A stretch of 64,000 nucleotides of DNA from SAR324 cluster bacterium (lineage in GTDB: Bacteria; SAR324; NAC60-12). Below are positions 61,691-64,000 of this stretch, piece after piece. Positions within the stretch are counted from its first letter, which is position 1. The number at the start of each line of letters is the position of its first letter. The notes beneath the pieces were generated by a model, which saw only the letters and a list, made by a program, of their open reading frames with translations, made no database searches and had not been told where the DNA came from. A program made the position numbers and the translations under genes. Location of the stretch: positions 31,674-95,673 of the forward strand of contig JADFZZ010000017.1 in assembly GCA_015232315.1 (NCBI GenBank), written 5' to 3'.

Positions 61691-61760
61691 TTTAGACATT
61701 TTTAGACATTTTTAGACACGATTTTCAACACCCTTTTTCTTGTCTAAAAATGTCTAAACA
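61691..61760. promoter_or_regulatory. Phased TGTCTAAA operator array
   Basis: Three direct copies of TTTAGACA occur at 61691, 61701 and 61711, exactly 10 bases apart. Two copies in the opposite orientation (TGTCTAAA) lie at 61741 and 61751, also 10 bases apart. The array lies 52 bases upstream of the sensor kinase start and in the gap before the divergent lipoprotein gene. One-turn spacing suggests cooperative binding of a regulator to one face of the helix. Confidence 0.6.
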
Positions 61761-61818
61761 TTTCAATTGATTTGTGGGATCGCAATCCATTATGGAATAC
61801 CATTCGTAACCAAGTTTG

Positions 61819-61905
61819 ATCATAATTGGGTCCATCCACTAATCCCTCGCCCCTTTTGGGAGAGGGGCGGATGAGGGGAAAAACAAATACAGACCCAATT
61901 ATGAT
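61819..61905. repeat. Composite inverted repeat with 14-bp outer stem
   Basis: ATCATAATTGGGTC (61819-61832) pairs perfectly with 61892-61905. Inside is a GC-rich hairpin with CGCCCC and GGGGCG. It stands 40 bases before the lipoprotein start. The inner part resembles widespread CCCTCxCCC-type intergenic repeats. Confidence 0.55.
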
Positions 61906-61945
61906 TAATCCCCAAAATCGTTGTCATCATTCCCAAGGAGGAAAT

Positions 61946-64000
61946 ATGCGTAGTGGTTTCAGTCATCGTCATCAGATTGCTGTTCGTGGAAAGCTGTGGA
62001 TCGCCCTGCTGGCCGGTGGGCTGAGTCTGGGCGGATGTTATAATGATTTGCCGGTGGAAGCCCAATTGCAGGCTTCCGCCGAAACGGTTTCTGTCGGGGA
62101 AACAGTGACCTTCGACGCATCCGGGTCCGAATACGACAAAATCGCCTGGAAACAGGATCATGTTAAGCTCTACGCCTGTTCCGGAGAGGAAACCTGCTCC
62201 TTGATATTCACCGAGACGGGAACCTACACCATCCGGGTCGAAGTGAGCAAGCAGATCCGACACGGAGTGGAGAACACCGATCGGCCACAACACTGGCTGA
62301 CGGGAGAAACCGAAATCACCAAGGATCAAAAAGAAGTCCTCGTGACGGTGAACGCCGCCAGTGCCGACACAACCACCGCAGATACGTCCGGTACGACCAC
62401 CGATTCGACCACAAGCTCCAGTTCCAGCACAACCACCAGTTCCAGTAGTTCCAGTTCCAGCACAGCCACGGATACCACGGCTCCGACGGTTTCGAGCACC
62501 TCGCCGACGGATGCGGCAACTTCGGTTGCGGTCGCCACAACAATCAGCGTGACCTTCAGCGAGGCCATGAAGACCTCGACCATCACCACCAACACCGGCA
62601 CGAGTTGTAGCGGCAATATTCAGCTTTCCTCGGACAGTTTCAGCACCTGCGTGGCCATGAGTTCGACGATTGCCAACAGCAGTGACAAAACCTTCACCCT
62701 GACCCCGGCGGCGAGTCTGAGCGGAATCACCACCTATAAAATCCGGGTGACAACGGGCGTTCAGGACGCGGCGGGCAATGCACTGGCCTCCGCCTCCACC
62801 CAGGCCACCGGTTTCACCACCGCGGATGTGACCGCGCCGACGGTCGCAAGCACCTCGCCGACGGACGCGGCCACGTCAGTTGCGGTCGGTAGCACAATCA
62901 GCGTGACGTTCAGCGAAGCCATGAAAACCTCGACGTTGACCACCAACACCGCCGACACGACCTGTTCCGGCACCTTGCAGGTTTCGTCCGACAGTTTCAG
63001 CACCTGTGTGCAAATGACAGCGTCGCCCACAGCGAGCAACAGCGACAAAACCTTCACGGTCACGCCTTCCGCCAATCTCAGCGGGAGCACCACCTATAAA
63101 ATCCGGGTGACGACCGGCGTTCAGGACGCGGCGGGCAATGCCCTGGCCTCCGCCTCCACCCAAGGCACCGGCTTCACCACAGTACCATTATGGGCCCCAC
63201 AGGCGTATGTGAAAGCCGCCAATGCCCAAACGAATGATCAATATGGTCACAAGGTCGCCATCTCCGGTGACACGATGATTGTGGGCGTATTATGGGAAGA
63301 TAGCAATCAAACCACCATCACCAACGGCACCACCGCCAGTAGTAACAACAGCGCTTCCGATTCCGGAGCGGTGTATGTGTATAAACGCACCGGCACCAGT
63401 TGGGCCCAGGAAGCCTATCTCAAGGCGCCCAATGCTGAGACCAATGATAACTTTGGTAACAGTGTCGCGATTTCCGGTGACAGAGTGGCAGTGGGCGCTT
63501 CTACGGAACACAGCAACCAGACGACGATCACCAACGGCACCACCGCCACTGCCAACAACGGCCAGGGCGAATCCGGTGCGGCGTATGTGTACAAACGTAC
63601 CGGCACCACTTGGGAGCAGGAAGCCTATCTCAAGGCTCCCAATGCTGAATCCAATGATGCCTTTGGTTACAGCGTTGCGATAGACAGTGATACCGTGGTG
63701 GTGGGAGCGCCTCAGGAAGACAGCAATCAGACGACCATCACCAATGGCACCACCGTCAGTGACAACGACAGCCAGAGCGAAGCCGGCGCGGCGTATGTGT
63801 TCAAACGGAGCGGCACCACCTGGGCCCATGAAGCCTATTTCAAGGCATCCAACGCCGCATCAGGCGACAACTTTGGTATCAACGTGGCAGTCTCCGGCAC
63901 CACCATTGTCGTGGGCGCTCATATTGAGGACAGTAACGCGACGACGATCACCAACGGCACCACCGCCAGTTCCGACAACAGTGCTTCAGGTTCCGGCGCG
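61946..64000 (+). CDS. Large surface lipoprotein with PKD-like, Ig-like and FG-GAP repeats (3' end outside window)
   Basis: The ATG at 61946 follows AAGGAGG. The signal peptide ends in the lipobox LGGC (Cys31), so the protein is lipid-anchored. Next comes a PKD-like domain (about 45-110), then a Ser/Thr-rich linker. Two SbsA/Big_5-type Ig domains of 118 residues follow (units at 62480 and 62834), each with TFSEAMKTST and GVQDAAGNALASAST. From about 63200 there are FG-GAP-like units of 70 residues: NAETNDNFGNSVAISGDRVA and AAYVYKRTGTTWEQEAYLKA. At least four units are visible and the frame is open at the window end (685 codons). Likely an adhesin-like surface protein. Confidence 0.85.
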   Translation, partial: MRSGFSHRHQIAVRGKLWIALLAGGLSLGGCYNDLPVEAQLQASAETVSVGETVTFDASGSEYDKIAWKQDHVKLYACSGEETCSLIFTETGTYTIRVEVSKQIRHGVENTDRPQHWLTGETEITKDQKEVLVTVNAASADTTTADTSGTTTDSTTSSSSSTTTSSSSSSSSTATDTTAPTVSSTSPTDAATSVAVATTISVTFSEAMKTSTITTNTGTSCSGNIQLSSDSFSTCVAMSSTIANSSDKTFTLTPAASLSGITTYKIRVTTGVQDAAGNALASASTQATGFTTADVTAPTVASTSPTDAATSVAVGSTISVTFSEAMKTSTLTTNTADTTCSGTLQVSSDSFSTCVQMTASPTASNSDKTFTVTPSANLSGSTTYKIRVTTGVQDAAGNALASASTQGTGFTTVPLWAPQAYVKAANAQTNDQYGHKVAISGDTMIVGVLWEDSNQTTITNGTTASSNNSASDSGAVYVYKRTGTSWAQEAYLKAPNAETNDNFGNSVAISGDRVAVGASTEHSNQTTITNGTTATANNGQGESGAAYVYKRTGTTWEQEAYLKAPNAESNDAFGYSVAIDSDTVVVGAPQEDSNQTTITNGTTVSDNDSQSEAGAAYVFKRSGTTWAHEAYFKASNAASGDNFGINVAVSGTTIVVGAHIEDSNATTITNGTTASSDNSASGSGA
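62480..63187 (+). repeat. Two 354-bp tandem units within the lipoprotein gene
   Basis: Units start at 62480 and 62834. The ends are nearly identical at DNA level (for example GTTCAGGACGCGGCGGGCAA), which suggests a recent in-frame duplication of an Ig-like domain. Confidence 0.8.
63191..64000 (+). repeat. 210-bp tandem repeats (FG-GAP units)
   Basis: The same word pattern (AATGC, then CAATGAT, TTTGGT) recurs at 63221, 63431, 63641 and 63851, exactly 210 bases apart, coding for 70-residue units. The array continues past the window end. Confidence 0.85.

Noticed and set aside
62326..63829. Long minus-strand frames inside the lipoprotein gene
   Set aside because: They arise from the repetitive, GC-rich Thr/Ala/Ser codons of the + strand gene; the + frame has signal peptide, lipobox and domains.
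1..64000. CRISPR arrays, tRNA and rRNA genes
   Set aside because: No regularly spaced identical repeats with unique spacers, and no cloverleaf or rRNA signature was found. The regular repeats at 63.2-64 kb are coding.

Overview
The window is a stretch of Gram-negative chromosome of moderate GC content. Signs of a Gram-negative, respiring, motile or chemosensory bacterium are ADP-heptose-type LPS genes (gmhA, hddC), an outer-membrane barrel, several c-type haem proteins, both bacterial N-end-rule transferases (aat, bpt), CheY and large sensor kinases. The most telling genes are a two-magnetochrome protein (MamX-like) followed by an MFS/YedZ-type fusion (MamZ-like). Outside this window these two are known as partners in magnetosome formation, so the organism is probably a magnetotactic bacterium or a close relative. 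A deep proteobacterial-grade lineage such as SAR324/Lambdaproteobacteria is possible, but I cannot fix the phylum from sequence alone.

Layout. 1-4.9 kb: partial LysR regulator, cobalamin-dependent methionine synthase, a MITE-like element and a DUF4160 gene. 4.9-11.3 kb: a haem/iron block on the + strand, with a haem-binding-domain protein, YceI, a CxxCH-barrel fusion and a cytochrome lipoprotein, then a terminator, a new promoter and mamX-like, mamZ-like and a DUF2202 ferritin-like gene. 11.3-17 kb: HD hydrolase, aat, then a minus-strand operon of an Anbu-type protease, gmhA, hddC, a sugar methyltransferase and an epimerase. 17.4-21.5 kb: feo operon (Cys-rich membrane protein, FeoA, FeoB) and an unusual aquaporin. 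21.5-25.6 kb: TudS/DUF1722 protein, an XRE regulator with hendecad repeats divergent from two phasin-like genes, and a flavin monooxygenase. 25.8-35 kb: TerB/DUF2225 protein, CBS pair, panC, yggT-proC-yggS, a nuclease, bioF-bioB, SprT and CheY.

35.3-43 kb: a CoaBC-like protein, DUF4159 protein, glutaminyl cyclase lipoprotein, an NMT1-PAS-SpoIIE sensor phosphatase and a hemerythrin/DUF2249/NnrS-like operon. 43-49 kb: pentapeptide-repeat protein, a CheA-like pseudokinase, a repeat-rich intergenic region, an FtsZ that lacks its C-terminal tail, and bpt. 49-64 kb: LtaS-type sulfatase, a 1949-residue kinase with a triplicated membrane module, a propeller-type sensor kinase with its response regulator, and a large repeat-built lipoprotein that runs off the window end.

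How the genes fit together (inference): Feo brings in ferrous iron. The haem proteins and the MamX/MamZ pair could control iron redox state, and the DUF2202 protein may handle iron or oxidative stress. The hemerythrin/NnrS-like operon suggests sensing or detoxifying O2 or NO. An FtsZ of the tail-less kind recalls FtsZm, which in Magnetospirillum shares an operon with mamX and mamZ; here it lies about 37 kb away. Apart from the mamX/mamZ pair and this FtsZ, I recognise no other magnetosome gene in the window.
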